64,000 bases of DNA from NCBI RefSeq assembly GCF_009938205.1, contig NZ_AP019654.1:1798001-1862000 (forward strand), in the 5' to 3' direction. Both the position numbers and the translations under genes were made by a program. The notes under the pieces were generated by a model, which was not told the DNA's origin, did not search any database, and saw only the letters and a list, made by a program, of their open reading frames with translations. This DNA comes from Vibrio panuliri. Its GTDB lineage: Bacteria; Pseudomonadota; Gammaproteobacteria; Enterobacterales; Vibrionaceae. Every line of letters begins with the position of its first letter. The first letter of the stretch is position 1. Below, in pieces: positions 37,443 to 45,787 of the stretch.

Positions 37443-37709
37443 TATACTCAAGTGACTTCAAGATGCAGGATTCAGAGCCTTGTCACTGGCTCAAGTTCAA
37501 GGAAAACTGCGACGTGAAATAGCTATCTATTTTCAAGTAGTTTGACGTAGAAATCGGGCCAGTGACTGGCTCCCGAAGGGCGAGTTCCCTTGGTTCGTAT
37601 GCATCGTTAACGATTTTTGGTTTAGAACCACTAGACCTTCAACTCGTTGCCTTGCTTACAAACCAAGTCATTCTCGCTGAACCAAGCATCTTGAGGTTAC
37701 TTGAGTATA
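37443..37709. repeat. 267-base MITE-like element with 24-base terminal inverted repeats
   Basis: The ends at 37443-37466 and 37686-37709 are inverted copies matching at 22 of 24 bases, beginning TATACTCAAGT. Inside there is no gene, but further inner segments look partly complementary (for example GGTTCGTATGC... and ...CCACTAGACC regions are not paired). TA-ended outer bases would suit a TA target duplication. It sits between the ycjX terminator and a small membrane-protein gene. Similar repeats are, as I recall, scattered in Vibrio genomes. Confidence 0.6.
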
Positions 37710-37721
37710 GTCTAGCGCTAA

Positions 37722-37907
37722 TTAGTCGTCTTCAATCAGTTTGTAGATAACAAACAGTGCGATTTCCAACAAAACAAACAGCACACAAGTGATAGTGACG
37801 TATTTTTCATCAAAAATACTGATCCCGTGTAGGATTAAGTCATACCCGACAAAAAAGGCAACAATCGCTGCAATAATGATTTGAAGTATCTGAATAAAGC
37901 GTGGCAT
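37722..37907 (-). CDS. Small two-helix membrane protein, unknown function
   Basis: A 61-residue protein with two hydrophobic helices (about 4-28 and 38-57) separated by a short charged loop (SIFDEKYV), ending in acidic residues. AGGAG lies seven bases before the ATG (on the minus strand, ATTAGGAGAATGC), supporting translation. It belongs to no family I recognise. It is followed by a MITE-like repeat and preceded by a second inverted-repeat region. Confidence 0.6.
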   Translation of the reverse strand: MPRFIQILQIIIAAIVAFFVGYDLILHGISIFDEKYVTITCVLFVLLEIALFVIYKLIEDD

Positions 37908-37933
37908 GCATTCTCCTAATTATTTTTCTGATT

Positions 37934-38069
37934 TATACCAACACAACTGAGCGTTTGAGATAGAGGGTAAGTAACTCACCTGCCCTCCTCTCCTACTCCC
38001 AAACCTTGTTGAGGTAAGAGGAAGTGAGTTATCTCGCTATACCGCTGCAACATCATATTGAAAAGGTAT
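37934..38069. repeat. Imperfect inverted-repeat region upstream of the small membrane gene
   Basis: The outer ends TATACC / GGTATA and an inner pair GAGATA...AACTCAC / GTGAGTT-ATCTC (37956-37979, 38023-38035) form a nested, imperfect inverted repeat. It resembles a decayed palindromic mobile element. Evidence is weaker than for the 37443-37709 repeat. Confidence 0.4.
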
Positions 38070-38116
38070 ATTAGATTAGTAACTTATGACTATACTACTT
38101 TTGTCAGTATAGAGAC

Positions 38117-38142
38117 AAAAAGTGCAGCTTTCGCTGCACTTT
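38117..38142 (-). terminator. Terminator of the class I fumarase gene
   Basis: AAGTGCAGC / GCTGCACTT with loop TTTC is followed on the minus strand by TTTTTGTC, 24 bases beyond the fumarase stop. The other side also has a T run (TATTTTTT). Confidence 0.8.
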
Positions 38143-38165
38143 GATATTTTTTGCTCAGTTATCGA

Positions 38166-39683
38166 TCAAGCTTCCATCTCTTGGATTTTCACCTTCCACG
38201 TATCAGGACCAATTTGGTGGGCATTTGCACCGTTTGAATCCACCGCGACTGTGACTGGCATATCTTCAACTTCAAATTCGTAAATCGCTTCCATACCAAG
38301 ATCTTCAAACGCGACAACACGGGCTTTTTTGATCGCTTTAGCCACCAAATATGCCGCACCACCAACAGCCATCAGATACACCGATTTATGCTGCTTAATA
38401 GACTCAACGGTTGCCGGTCCGCGTTCTGCTTTACCTATCATGCCCATGATGCCCGTTTGCTCAAGCATCATGTCAGTAAACTTATCCATACGGGTTGATG
38501 TTGTTGGCCCCGCAGGCCCCACCACTTCATCACCGACTGCGTCGACAGGGCCAACGTAGTAAATAAACTTACCTTTAAGATCGACACCTTCAGGCAGACC
38601 TTCGCCATTATCCAGCATGGTTTGCAAGCGTTTATGGGCAGCATCGCGACCAGTTAAAATTTTGCCCGAGAGCAACAGAGTTTCGCCCGTTTTCCACTCC
38701 ATCGCTTCTTCTTTCGTGATCGTATCAAGATTAACACGGCGCGTGCTTTCACCCGCTTCCCATGTAATATCTGGCCAATCTTCAAGTTTAGGCGGTGTTA
38801 ACTCTGCTGGCCCACTACCATCAAGGGTGAAATGCACATGACGTGTCGCGGCGCAGTTTGGAATCAAGCAAACTGGCTTAGAGGCAGCATGAGTTGGGGC
38901 AGTTTTAATCTTTACATCCACCACGGTAGTTAAGCCGCCAAGACCTTGCGCACCAATACCGAGACGGTTCACGCGGTTAAAGATATCCAATCGCAACTCT
39001 TCTTCTGCGTTTTGTGGGCCTCTCTCGATAAGCTCGTGGATATCAATATGTTCCATCAATGACTCTTTGGCGAGCACTGCCGCTTTTTCAGCTGTGCCAC
39101 CAATACCGATCCCCAACATACCTGGTGGGCACCATCCCGCCCCCATCAGCGGCAATGTTTTCTCTACCCACTCTGCGATATCGTCAGACGGGTTGAGCAT
39201 CACCATTTTAGTCTTGTTCTCACTGCCACCACCTTTGGCTGCAATTTGAATCTCGACCTTATCACCGGGCACCATATTGATGTGCACGACAGCTGGTGTG
39301 TTGTCTTTGGTATTAATACGTTTACCCGCAGGGTCTTTTAACACCGATGCGCGTAACGGGTTATCTGGATTGGTATAGGCTTGGCGAACCCCTTCATCCA
39401 CCATCTGCTGAACCGTCATATCAGTGTCGTCCCACTGAACGCCCATACCGATATTAACAAAACAGGTTACGATTCCCGTATCCTGACAGATAGGACGATG
39501 CCCCTCTGCCGACATACGTGAATTTATTAGGATTTGCGCGATGGCGTCTTTCGCGGCTTGGCTTTGCTCACGATGATAGGCTTGCTCTAGAGCCTGAACA
39601 AAATCAAGCGGATGGTAGTAAGAAATGTACTGAAGTGCATCAGCGACACTGCTGATCACATCCTCTCTGCGGATTACTGTCAT
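38166..39683 (-). CDS. fumA: Class I fumarate hydratase (iron-sulfur)
   Basis: A 505-residue class I fumarase of the two-domain FumA/FumB type. It holds the iron-sulfur cysteine segments RPICQDTGIVTCF and IPNCAATRHVHF, the catalytic-region GIGGTAEKAAVLAKESL, and the C-terminal beta domain with GPAGPTTSTRMDKF and GMEAIYEFEV. It converts fumarate to malate in the cytoplasm and is oxygen-sensitive. The gene is divergent from pabB, as in Vibrio cholerae. Whether it serves aerobic or anaerobic metabolism cannot be told, so the symbol is generic. Confidence 0.93.
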   Translation of the reverse strand: MTVIRREDVISSVADALQYISYYHPLDFVQALEQAYHREQSQAAKDAIAQILINSRMSAEGHRPICQDTGIVTCFVNIGMGVQWDDTDMTVQQMVDEGVRQAYTNPDNPLRASVLKDPAGKRINTKDNTPAVVHINMVPGDKVEIQIAAKGGGSENKTKMVMLNPSDDIAEWVEKTLPLMGAGWCPPGMLGIGIGGTAEKAAVLAKESLMEHIDIHELIERGPQNAEEELRLDIFNRVNRLGIGAQGLGGLTTVVDVKIKTAPTHAASKPVCLIPNCAATRHVHFTLDGSGPAELTPPKLEDWPDITWEAGESTRRVNLDTITKEEAMEWKTGETLLLSGKILTGRDAAHKRLQTMLDNGEGLPEGVDLKGKFIYYVGPVDAVGDEVVGPAGPTTSTRMDKFTDMMLEQTGIMGMIGKAERGPATVESIKQHKSVYLMAVGGAAYLVAKAIKKARVVAFEDLGMEAIYEFEVEDMPVTVAVDSNGANAHQIGPDTWKVKIQEMEA

Positions 39684-39859
39684 TACTTGCCTCTTTCATT
39701 GCTTCCGTTTCCCGCTTTGTTAAACTTTTCCTTGCGACAAGATAACAAAACTCTGTCATCAATTTTTATTCTAAGTAGCGGGTTCTATTTTGGTTATGAT
39801 ACTCTTGCTTTTCCCAACGCGCCACGTAGCTAACGATCTCTTTGTCACAATTTAAACAA

Positions 39860-41224
39860 ATGAATAACACTCAGCCAAATTGCTTACAAATCAATCAAGT
39901 TAAATACTCTCCAGATTTAGCTCATCGCCTATTTGCCCCCATTTCAGACCTGAGTTGGGCAATGCTGTTACGCTCGGCCTCCAATGAGCATATCGACAGT
40001 CGATTTGATATTCTGGTGGCTAACCCAATTGCGACGCTGACTACCCACGGTGAAGAGACGCAGGTGTGCGAATTAGACCAAGGTTATCAATCACAAAGTG
40101 ACCCATTTCATCTAATTGACGAGCTTCAGCAGCGTCATTTGCCAGCAATGGATTACCACGGTGAACTGCCATTTATTGGTGGGGCGTTAGGCTACTTCTC
40201 CTACGATCTTGGTCGCCGCGTTGAAAAACTCCCAAGCCTTGCTCAACAAGACTTACATAGCCCAGACATGGTTGTGGGTCTGTATGAGTGGGCGGTGGTG
40301 ATCGACCACCAGCTGCAGCAAGCATGGGTGGTGGGACAAAATATTGAACAGCATTGGCAATGGTTGCAACAGCAGCAAGCCAAGCACACCGATAAGTTTC
40401 AACTGTGTGCAAATTGGCAGTCTAATATGAGTGAAGCACAATACCATGCGAAGTTTGCCCAAGTTCAAGAGTATTTACTCTCTGGCGATTGCTACCAAAT
40501 CAATTTGGCACAACGTTTTTCTGCGCCATACCAAGGCAGTGAGTGGCAGGCGTATTGCCAACTAGAGGGCGTAAACCAAGCACCATTCTCCGCATTTGTG
40601 CGCACCGACTTTGGCGCGATTCTCAGCGTCTCCCCTGAGCGCTTTTTGCAGGTCAATCAAGGCGTGATTGAAACTAAGCCGATTAAAGGTACGCGCCCAA
40701 GATACAACGACCCCGAGCAAGACCGCGCATCAGCGCTAGAGCTTGCCAATGCAGAAAAAGATCAAGCTGAGAACTTGATGATCGTTGACCTACTGCGCAA
40801 TGATGTTGGTCGTGTTGCGCGCCCTGGCAGCGTCCATGTTCCTAAGCTGTTTGATATAGAGAGCTTCCCTGCGGTTCATCACCTTGTGAGCACCATTAAA
40901 GCGGAATTAAACGACGGCTATCACGCCCTAGATCTATTGCGTGCTAGCTTTCCTGGCGGTTCGATTACTGGCGCACCGAAAGTGCGAGCAATGGAGATTA
41001 TCGAAGAGCTTGAACCACATCGCCGTAACGCCTATTGCGGCAGCATTGGCTATATCAGCCGCCACGGCAGAATGGACACCAGTATCACGATTCGTACTCT
41101 GGTTGCTGAAAACGGACACTTGCACGTATGGGCCGGTGGCGGATTAGTTGCTGATAGCCAAGCCGCTTCTGAATACCAAGAGACGCTTGATAAACTCAGC
41201 CGCATTCTTCCGGTACTCGCTTAA
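39860..41224 (+). CDS. pabB: Aminodeoxychorismate synthase component I, PabB
   Basis: About 454 residues of the chorismate-binding family. Seen are PIKGTRPR (the lysine that attacks chorismate), FPGGSITGAPKVRAMEII and RRNAYCGSIGYI. The N-terminal domain has DLSWAMLLRSASNEHIDSRFD, which is PabB-like rather than TrpE-like. It makes 4-amino-4-deoxychorismate for folate with PabA. I start at ATG 39860; an in-frame TTG at 39842 is possible, and neither has a strong ribosome-binding site. In V. cholerae the next gene is the CoA pyrophosphatase, here 16 kb away. Confidence 0.92.
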   Translation: MNNTQPNCLQINQVKYSPDLAHRLFAPISDLSWAMLLRSASNEHIDSRFDILVANPIATLTTHGEETQVCELDQGYQSQSDPFHLIDELQQRHLPAMDYHGELPFIGGALGYFSYDLGRRVEKLPSLAQQDLHSPDMVVGLYEWAVVIDHQLQQAWVVGQNIEQHWQWLQQQQAKHTDKFQLCANWQSNMSEAQYHAKFAQVQEYLLSGDCYQINLAQRFSAPYQGSEWQAYCQLEGVNQAPFSAFVRTDFGAILSVSPERFLQVNQGVIETKPIKGTRPRYNDPEQDRASALELANAEKDQAENLMIVDLLRNDVGRVARPGSVHVPKLFDIESFPAVHHLVSTIKAELNDGYHALDLLRASFPGGSITGAPKVRAMEIIEELEPHRRNAYCGSIGYISRHGRMDTSITIRTLVAENGHLHVWAGGGLVADSQAASEYQETLDKLSRILPVLA

Positions 41225-41382
41225 ACGTTTTTGAGCAATGTAAGCGGGACAAGAGGGTTTGTTCTGCTTAAAAGCCAGCCGCTAACTCTGCCTTATTAAA
41301 AGCAGTATGTGAGTAGCGGTTGACACACGAGTAATGTCGACGAGCCTTTCTCTTATAACAGTACCGTTACTTGCGTTGTTTT

Positions 41383-42135
41383 TTAAGATCGCAACCTTGC
41401 ATGCGCGAACACTTCAATGAAGCAATCTGACACACGCTCCACTTCCAAATAGCCACCAGCACTTGATAACTGCCGTGCACTCAGTGCGCTTGCACCAAGT
41501 TTGTCGAACCAGTAGGGCGCAAGTGAACATTGCGCTGAACCTGTAGCGAAATCTTCAGGTATCCCGATTTTAGGAGCAAAGTATCTTAAGACATAACCGC
41601 ACTCTCCATCTGCAGCAGTGACGATTAACGCATGGTAGTGACTTAGAGCTTTTATGCTGTCATAGTTAGGTTGAAATTTTGCCACTGAGTCGACAGAAGG
41701 CAAAACCAAAACTAAGTCCCGAGTACAAAACACATCAATGACATCAGTCGCCAAGCCCATTGTTTGCTCGGGCATAGTACAAGCCTTTCTTTCCCAACTA
41801 GGCAAGGTTAGTACGTAAAAGTCGTTTTTCTTTGATATTGCAACTTCACCATACTTACTCTGAAAAACCACTTGCTCTCGTTTGTATTTGGAAAGAATTG
41901 CAGCGCCCGCTCCCAAGCTTCCATGGCCACAGAGATTTATTTCTCCCTCCAGCGAAAACCATCGAATATGAAATTGCCCATCTATTTGAGTAATGAAAGA
42001 AGTCACTGGCTGGGCAGCTTCTCGAGTTAACTGAAGCAATTGAGAATCAAGCATCCAACTATCAAGTTCCATTACGCCACAAGGGTTACCAGAAGCCGAT
42101 TCACCTACAAACACATCATAAATATCTACTTTAAT
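41383..42135 (-). CDS. PhzF-family isomerase, no standard start codon
   Basis: About 250 residues of the PhzF/YddE isomerase family, with GNPCGV near the start, the GHGSLGAG motif, and DFATGSAQC in the second half. The family's usual beginning VDIYDVFVG is encoded but no ATG precedes it. The frame is open from a TAA at about 42159; the best-placed start is ATT at 42135 (AGGA nine bases upstream), otherwise GTG at 42114, which would trim seven residues. Where many members carry S-E-T-x-F with the catalytic glutamate, this has P-V-T-S-F. Role unknown. It is at the left edge of the pabB-nudL insertion. Confidence 0.75.
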   Translation of the reverse strand: MKVDIYDVFVGESASGNPCGVMELDSWMLDSQLLQLTREAAQPVTSFITQIDGQFHIRWFSLEGEINLCGHGSLGAGAAILSKYKREQVVFQSKYGEVAISKKNDFYVLTLPSWERKACTMPEQTMGLATDVIDVFCTRDLVLVLPSVDSVAKFQPNYDSIKALSHYHALIVTAADGECGYVLRYFAPKIGIPEDFATGSAQCSLAPYWFDKLGASALSARQLSSAGGYLEVERVSDCFIEVFAHARLRS

Positions 42136-42305
42136 ACTCCACCATCCTAGACTGAATTTTTACGTTGAACATGAACTCCACCTTCCGAGATAAAGTGGGA
42201 TAGATTTGGCACCGGAAAGGTCAATCTATTACCTGACAGTGCAGTAGTCGATTAACGCGCAGAGGAACCCTATTAAACAACAGGTACTGACGCCAAACTG
42301 GCTTG

Positions 42306-42764
42306 TTAGCTCTCTGATTTTAAACTGTATTGTTGTATTTTTTGAAGACCTTTGCTCATCAAAACTATCACCACAGAGCCAATCAAGACCGGAGTAACCA
42401 AGAATGACCATCCGTAGCCAGCCAACATAATTAGAATGGGATTTGCTCCTGCTGGAGGATGTGTTGTTTTAGAGACTAACATACATGTAATCCCTAACCC
42501 TGTCGCAATAGCTAAACTCATTGGTGTCACACCAACATACTGAGAAAACACTATTCCAATACTTGCTGTGATCAAGTGACCAAAAATCACATTTTTGGGT
42601 TGAGCAAGTGGACTCTGCGGCAAACCAAAAACGAGTACTGCAGTTGCCCCAAATGGCGCCATTACCAAAACTGTACTCTCGATATTAGCTTCTACCATCA
42701 GAAGAAGACCAATAGTAATAGATGCCCCAACTCCTGCAACTAATGCGGAAACATAATGATTCAT
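42306..42764 (-). CDS. HPP-family integral membrane protein
   Basis: A 152-residue membrane protein of the HPP family with four hydrophobic helices. The naming motif is present as THPPAGANP (about residues 101-109), with APFGATAVLVFG and SPLAQPKNVIFGH. Some members are nitrite transporters in chloroplasts or cyanobacteria; bacterial function is otherwise unclear. It is divergent from the TetR-type gene at 42867, and palindromes in the 102-base gap suggest repression by that regulator. Confidence 0.82.
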   Translation of the reverse strand: MNHYVSALVAGVGASITIGLLLMVEANIESTVLVMAPFGATAVLVFGLPQSPLAQPKNVIFGHLITASIGIVFSQYVGVTPMSLAIATGLGITCMLVSKTTHPPAGANPILIMLAGYGWSFLVTPVLIGSVVIVLMSKGLQKIQQYSLKSES

Positions 42765-42793
42765 ATATACCTCACAATTAAAAGTAGAACAAC

Positions 42794-42827
42794 TTGTCTA
42801 CTTTTAATTGTAGACAGATCGGTCTAC
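42794..42827. promoter_or_regulatory. Operator palindromes between the HPP and TetR genes
   Basis: GTAGAC-N6-GTCTAC (42810-42827) is a perfect palindrome, and GTCTAC at 42794-42799 makes a second pair with GTAGAC at 42810. The sites fit a TetR-type dimer binding between divergent genes. Confidence 0.65.
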
Positions 42828-42866
42828 CCTTGTCAATATACGAAAAAATGAGTTTAAGGTGCCTTT

Positions 42867-43418
42867 ATGAGCAAAAAACGAGACTTACTACTAAGCACAG
42901 CATTAGAGCTTTTTTACCGACACGGCATTAATTCCATTGGCATTAATGAAGTAATCAAGGTTTCTGGTGTAGCTAAGAAAACACTCTACAGCCACTTCAA
43001 TAGCAAAGAAGATTTGGTACTTAAGGCGTTGGAGAAAAGACACCTTGCCTTTATGCAATGGTTAGAATCGAAACTGGAAAACACATCTAGTAATAGTGAG
43101 GTGATTGACACACTATTTAGTGCTTTGGAAGCTTGGTTCGACGGTAAAGAACCTGAATTAGGCGATTTTAATGGGTGCTTCTTTATTAACACTTCTGCGG
43201 AGTTCCATGAGGCTAAAAGTGAAATATCCCGCTATTGTAGTTTCCACAAAGCGCAAGTACGGCAGTTGATACAAAGTAAACTAAGTGGGAATTCTGAAGA
43301 TTTGCTTAATGCGATTTGTTTACTAAAAGAAGGCGCGATCACAACAGCTTACATGACTGGGGCAAGTTCTGAAGTCATAGAGAACAGTGTAAAAATCTTA
43401 CGCCGTCTTGAGTGCTAA
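42867..43418 (+). CDS. TetR/AcrR-family repressor
   Basis: A 183-residue regulator. The helix-turn-helix lies at about residues 22-45 (GINEVIKVSGVAKKTLYSHF), followed by KEDLVLKALEKR and an all-helical ligand domain typical of TetR proteins. It starts with ATG after AAGGTGCCTTT. Divergent placement and palindromes in the shared gap make the HPP gene (42306-42764) the likely target, along with itself. The inducing ligand is unknown. It converges with the DUF1428 gene 24 bases downstream. Confidence 0.87.
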   Translation: MSKKRDLLLSTALELFYRHGINSIGINEVIKVSGVAKKTLYSHFNSKEDLVLKALEKRHLAFMQWLESKLENTSSNSEVIDTLFSALEAWFDGKEPELGDFNGCFFINTSAEFHEAKSEISRYCSFHKAQVRQLIQSKLSGNSEDLLNAICLLKEGAITTAYMTGASSEVIENSVKILRRLEC

Positions 43419-43442
43419 ATAATGATATGGAATGTCCTCTCT

Positions 43443-43796
43443 CTATCTGTCTAAGATAATATCAAAGCCACCATAGATAATACGCTTACCATCAAATGGC
43501 ATAGGGTTATTTTCTGGCTTCATTCGAGGATCTTCCTCAATTTTAGGCCAAGCTGAATCTCGTACTTCCTTTGAAGGCCACACAACCCATGAGAACACCA
43601 CTGTTTCATCTGTCTTAGCTTTTACCGCCAATGGAAATGAGGTAAGTTCGCCATCAGGTACTTCATTTCCCCATGCTTCTACAACTTGTAACGCACCGTA
43701 ATCTTTAAACATTTCAGCAGCTATAGCGATATGAGCCAAATATTGCTTTTTATTCGCAGTCGGAACTGCGGCTACAAATCCATCAACAAATGACAT
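43443..43796 (-). CDS. DUF1428 (YbaA-like) protein, terminal cassette gene
   Basis: A 117-residue protein of the DUF1428 family (E. coli YbaA), with a dimeric alpha-beta barrel shape expected. It starts MSFVDGFVAAVP and includes VVEAWGNEVPDGELTSFP, FSWVVWPSKEVRD and the ending MPFDGKRIIYGGF. Function unknown. It follows an attC-like separator (43848-44028) by 51 bases and has AAGGAG before its ATG, so it may be the last gene of the cassette array. No attC-like site is seen after its stop, where a TetR gene converges. Confidence 0.82.
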   Translation of the reverse strand: MSFVDGFVAAVPTANKKQYLAHIAIAAEMFKDYGALQVVEAWGNEVPDGELTSFPLAVKAKTDETVVFSWVVWPSKEVRDSAWPKIEEDPRMKPENNPMPFDGKRIIYGGFDIILDR

Positions 43797-43847
43797 AAGT
43801 AATCTCCTTAATATGGAGTAATGATCTTAGTCCAGTGACGAAAAAGC

Positions 43848-44028
43848 ACATAACCAATCACATAGATTCCCTTCCCGAGGAACTGACACGCTTAGCCGCA
43901 TATTATTGAGCAAGCTTAATGACCGAAATGACAAAGCGAACTAGATAACTTTGTGGTTCGAAGGGTATTGGCTGCTCGCGCAGCCAACAGGATGTTATTG
44001 CCTATCAATAGCAGCATATGTGTTATGC
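43848..44028 (+). repeat. Cassette separator 1: attC-like ends with a short IS110-type remnant
   Basis: The unit begins ...CATAAC and ends GTTATGC at 44022-44028, like the outer core sites of attC. It is the shortest copy, 181 bases. It keeps the GATTCCCTTCCCGAGGAACTG left arm, then jumps directly to the ATTATTGAGCAAGCTTAATG segment, so it lacks the transposase start. The TTGGCTGC-TCGC-GCAGCCAA hairpin is at 43968-43987. Confidence 0.7.
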
Positions 44029-44030
44029 AA

Positions 44031-44735
44031 TTATTCTGCGGTGTCTAAATAAATATCTTCAAGTGACTTCCAACGTAATATATCTGCATTATTAGTAATA
44101 TATAGCTCATACCTGCCTAACTTAGTTGTTAGACCAAGTTCAGAAAGCAACCCTTCATTCATTTGAACTAATACGTTAGAACTTGCTGGGTCATCTAAAA
44201 AACCTTTTACAGAAGCTTCTACTTGGAAGCCTGGAGGCGCTGGATTTTCAATTAGAACCCTATCTCCCTTTTTGTAAAAAGAGCCTTTTACATGTTGTTT
44301 GTTGATCATAACTTCAAAAGCGTTCCCACTTTTTTGCTGCGAGTAAACTGCGATAGCTCGAAATTTATCTAAGGTTTGAGAACGTATCAATGCATCTTGT
44401 TGTTCAGCCCAAGACCGAACAGACGAAAGCCATATATCATTAGTTTCAATTTTACCTGCGTTCGTCTTATAGTGTTCGCTCAACGCAGCTTCTGTGCTCG
44501 TCAATGAGCCTTTAAGATCTTCAACCTTCATTAGTTGATCCAATCTATCAGACCAATCTCTTCCATGATGTATTGATATTGCTTTCTCTTGAACCGCAGA
44601 TGCTGTTTTCAGTGCAGCAACTTCAGTTTCTAACTGTTGAATCCTGTCATTAGTGGAAAAATAAATACCGCCTGCCGTAAATATAGCTCCAACAAGCGCA
44701 ACATCGGTAAGCCATTTAGGGACCTCAAAAGACAT
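44031..44735 (-). CDS. Cassette protein: N-terminal membrane anchor and coiled coil, unknown
   Basis: A 234-residue protein with no family I recognise. One hydrophobic helix (about 10-27, VALVGAIFTAGGIYF) is followed by a heptad-like coiled coil (about 30-55, RIQQLETEVAALKTAS). A soluble C-terminal half contains KGDRVLIENPAPPGFQVEA and LTTKLGRYELYITNN. It is probably anchored to the inner membrane. Its stop is two bases from the GTTATGC core of separator 1 and its start 60 bases from separator 2, fitting a gene cassette. TTGATTG and AAGGAAGGATT stand before the ATG. Confidence 0.7.
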   Translation of the reverse strand: MSFEVPKWLTDVALVGAIFTAGGIYFSTNDRIQQLETEVAALKTASAVQEKAISIHHGRDWSDRLDQLMKVEDLKGSLTSTEAALSEHYKTNAGKIETNDIWLSSVRSWAEQQDALIRSQTLDKFRAIAVYSQQKSGNAFEVMINKQHVKGSFYKKGDRVLIENPAPPGFQVEASVKGFLDDPASSNVLVQMNEGLLSELGLTTKLGRYELYITNNADILRWKSLEDIYLDTAE

Positions 44736-44794
44736 AAAATCCTTCCTTGATTGTCAGTCGAATCTTTTAAGTATGACACCATATAAGCCAACTT

Positions 44795-45164
44795 GCATAA
44801 CAAGCAACATAGACTTCCCCATTTCGGGGAGCTAGCCCACTTAAGAGGCCTATATTTACACCGGAGGCAACATGTCTGATTATTCTTATTTTCGCGGGAT
44901 TGATTTAGCTAAAAAACACTTCAGCATTCATGCTGTTGACTAACATACAAAGGCTTACTAAATAAATCTTTCGACTAAAATAGCAAATGTGCCACTTATA
45001 CGAACAGGATGCGAAGCGTGTGGTGATGCACATTATTGGGTGAGCTTAATGACCGAAATGACAAAGCGAAGTAGATAACTTTTTGTTCGAAGGGGATTTA
45101 CTGCTCACGCAGCCAACTGGATGTGGTTGCCTATTGATAAGCAATAGGAGCATATGTGTTATTC
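44795..45164 (+). repeat. Cassette separator 2: decayed IS110-type remnant in an attC-like site
   Basis: The unit runs from GCATAAC to GTTATTC. It carries the same left arm and transposase start as the other copies (ATG 44872, MSDYSYFRGIDLAKKHFSIH) but the frame hits a stop after 23 codons at 44941. The hairpin at 45096-45115 is partly broken by two mismatches. It is the most diverged long copy. Confidence 0.75.
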
Positions 45165-45184
45165 GGCTGGTGATGACGCTAGTT

Positions 45185-45454
45185 TTAGTAATGGTAGCGA
45201 CACGAGATTATCGTGATTACTTGATCATCAACGGCATAGACAAGCCTATTGGTGTCATCAATACGACGAGACCAAAAACCAGATAAGTTTTCTTTTAGTG
45301 CCTCAGGCTTACCAATGCCCTCAAATAGCGAACGCTTAACATCGTTGATCAGCTTGTTGATGCGTTTCAGTGTTTTCTTGTCTTGGGTTTGCCAGTACAA
45401 GTAGTCATCCCAAGCATCGTCAGTCCAAGATAGTAAACGTTGACCACTACTCAT
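45185..45454 (-). CDS. yoeB: YoeB-family mRNA interferase toxin
   Basis: An 89-residue ribosome-dependent RNase of the YoeB/Txe family. It begins SWTDDAWDDYLYWQTQDKKT and ends ISCRYHY, with the catalytic histidine next to the last residue, plus the family's GKPEALKENLSGFWSRRI. The stop lies 20 bases from the core site of separator 2 and the start overlaps the antitoxin gene by eight bases. The pair has its own promoter and operators, which is common for toxin-antitoxin cassettes and would select against loss of the array. Confidence 0.92.
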   Translation of the reverse strand: MSSGQRLLSWTDDAWDDYLYWQTQDKKTLKRINKLINDVKRSLFEGIGKPEALKENLSGFWSRRIDDTNRLVYAVDDQVITIISCRYHY

Positions 45455-45701
45455 CTATCAACTCTCGTGCCGTGGTTTTACCAGCACGATACTGCGCTAT
45501 AGAACGATTTAAATGTTCAGCATTTTGTGGTGAGCGAAGTAAATGGACGGTCTCCATAAGACTATTGTAATAATCTAGGGACATAACTACTGCATCTTCT
45601 GAGTCACGGCGAGTAATTATAGTGGTGTCAGCATCATTAACAACACCGTCTAAAACCGCTTTAAGACTGTTTCTAGCTTCAGTAAAAGATACGATTCTCA
45701 T
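45447..45701 (-). CDS. yefM: YefM-family antitoxin (Phd/YefM)
   Basis: An 84-residue antitoxin. The N-terminal dimer and DNA-binding part reads MRIVSFTEARNSLKAVLDGV, followed by DADTTIITRRDSEDAVVMSLDYYNSL; the C-terminal tail that wraps YoeB is RAGKTTARELIDE. It neutralises the YoeB encoded downstream and represses the pair. Two TGTACA hexamers, the core known for YefM operators, lie upstream at 45715 and 45756. The gene begins 86 bases from separator 3, the largest promoter gap in the array. Confidence 0.92.
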   Translation of the reverse strand: MRIVSFTEARNSLKAVLDGVVNDADTTIITRRDSEDAVVMSLDYYNSLMETVHLLRSPQNAEHLNRSIAQYRAGKTTARELIDE

Positions 45702-45714
45702 AAGAACCTCTACA

Positions 45715-45761
45715 TGTACATTTAATGGAACAAGTATAATCTCACAACTTTAACTTGTACA
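45715..45761. promoter_or_regulatory. yefM-yoeB promoter with two TGTACA operator cores
   Basis: TGTACA is found at 45715-45720 and 45756-45761, matching the core bound by YefM-YoeB in E. coli. On the minus strand the second serves as a -35 box followed about 17 bases later by TATACT. Confidence 0.7.
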
Positions 45762-45787
45762 GTTAACTGAACATAAGATATTGATAA

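Noticed and set aside
42252..42310. Possible attC site before the HPP gene (ATTAACGCGC to GTTAGC)
   Set aside because: The arms do not pair and the last core does not match the consensus.
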